A stretch of 21,480 bases of DNA, taken from CAZGAH01 sp964523295 (GTDB lineage Bacteria > Desulfobacterota > Desulfovibrionia > Desulfovibrionales > Desulfovibrionaceae). The stretch lies in contig CAZGAH010000071.1 in assembly GCA_964523295.1 (NCBI GenBank), forward strand, positions 1 to 21,480, given 5' to 3'. The position numbers and the translations under genes are program-made. The notes below the pieces were generated by a model. The model was not told the origin of the DNA. It saw nothing but the letters and a program-made list of their open reading frames with translations, and made no database searches. Numbering within the stretch: position 1 is the stretch's first letter; the number at the start of each line of letters is the position of its first letter. Of this stretch, positions 21,348 to 21,480 are shown piece by piece.

Positions 21348-21480
21348 ATGGGCAAGGCGAAATTCAACCGCAAAAAGCCGCACGTCAACATCGGCACTAT
21401 CGGCCATATCGACCACGGCAAGACTACGCTGACCGCGGCCATCACCAAGATGCTGAGCATGAAGGGTATGGCCAACTTCG
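21348..21480 (+). CDS. tuf: Elongation factor Tu, 5' part
   Basis: The first 44 codons of EF-Tu, cut by the window edge. MGKAKFNRKKPHVNIGTIGHIDHGKTTLTAAITKML contains the G1 GTP-binding loop GHIDHGKT. EF-Tu delivers aminoacyl-tRNA to the ribosome. The ATG follows GGGAGG with a ten-base spacer, 21 bases after the fusA stop codon, so this is the fourth gene of the str operon. Whether a second tuf copy exists elsewhere cannot be seen here. Confidence 0.98.
   Translation, partial: MGKAKFNRKKPHVNIGTIGHIDHGKTTLTAAITKMLSMKGMANF

Noticed and set aside
18348..21416. Open frame of 1022 codons on the minus strand opposite rpsL, rpsG and fusA
   Set aside because: It is antisense to three universal genes, is His/Asp/Gly-rich in the way expected of a reverse-complement reading of GC-rich coding DNA, and crosses the N run. 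A shadow.
1..21480. CRISPR array, insertion sequence or prophage
   Set aside because: No spaced direct repeats, transposase, integrase or phage genes seen; the genes are core metabolism and translation.

Overview
The window is GC-rich (roughly 60-65 %) and reads like a chromosomal segment of a sulfate-reducing deltaproteobacterium of the Desulfovibrionales. The evidence is an ArsR-methyltransferase regulator (SahR type) directly upstream of ahcY, a membrane complex loaded with c-type haems, an AICAR transformylase without its cyclohydrolase half, and a long GC-rich palindrome with an AAAACCC/GGGTTTT core of a kind I remember from Desulfovibrio intergenic regions. It is draft sequence: three runs of N (8349-8358, 10086-10109, 19379-19388) each lie inside a gene. 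At least the one in fusA looks like a scaffolding artefact, because its flanks repeat the same five bases.

Layout. 1-1055: a small CoA-binding protein, then a non-coding stretch with a perfect 52-bp palindrome. 1056-4736: a two-gene operon for two cytochrome bd subunit I (CydA)-like membrane proteins; the second carries eight CXXCH haem sites on a long C-terminal extension. 4780-8740, minus strand: sahR-ahcY, then yjbQ and a family 2 glycosyltransferase. 8741-9239: the sahR promoter/operator and a lower-GC stretch with no recognisable gene. 9240-10292: a family 4 glycosyltransferase damaged by a gap. 10350-12819, minus strand: an unknown 128-aa protein, purA, and a membrane-anchored unknown protein. 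13068-17955, plus strand: purH (transformylase only), an RNB-domain ribonuclease, plsY and lgt, closed by an intrinsic terminator. 18301-21480: the str operon (promoter, rpsL, rpsG, fusA, start of tuf).

How the parts fit. purA and purH, divergent across about 3 kb, make AMP and IMP. sahR-ahcY clears S-adenosylhomocysteine, with the regulator probably controlling its own operon. plsY and lgt both make or use phospholipid. The str operon is standard translation machinery.

The most unusual item is the 1056-4736 pair. Both proteins descend from CydA, but the haem-ligand positions look divided between them. The second keeps the two glutamates and the GRxPW-like motif that the first has lost. The first keeps a histidine in the b558 helix that the second lacks. 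With eight c-haems on the second protein, this looks like a membrane-to-periplasm electron-transfer complex rather than a standard oxygen reductase.
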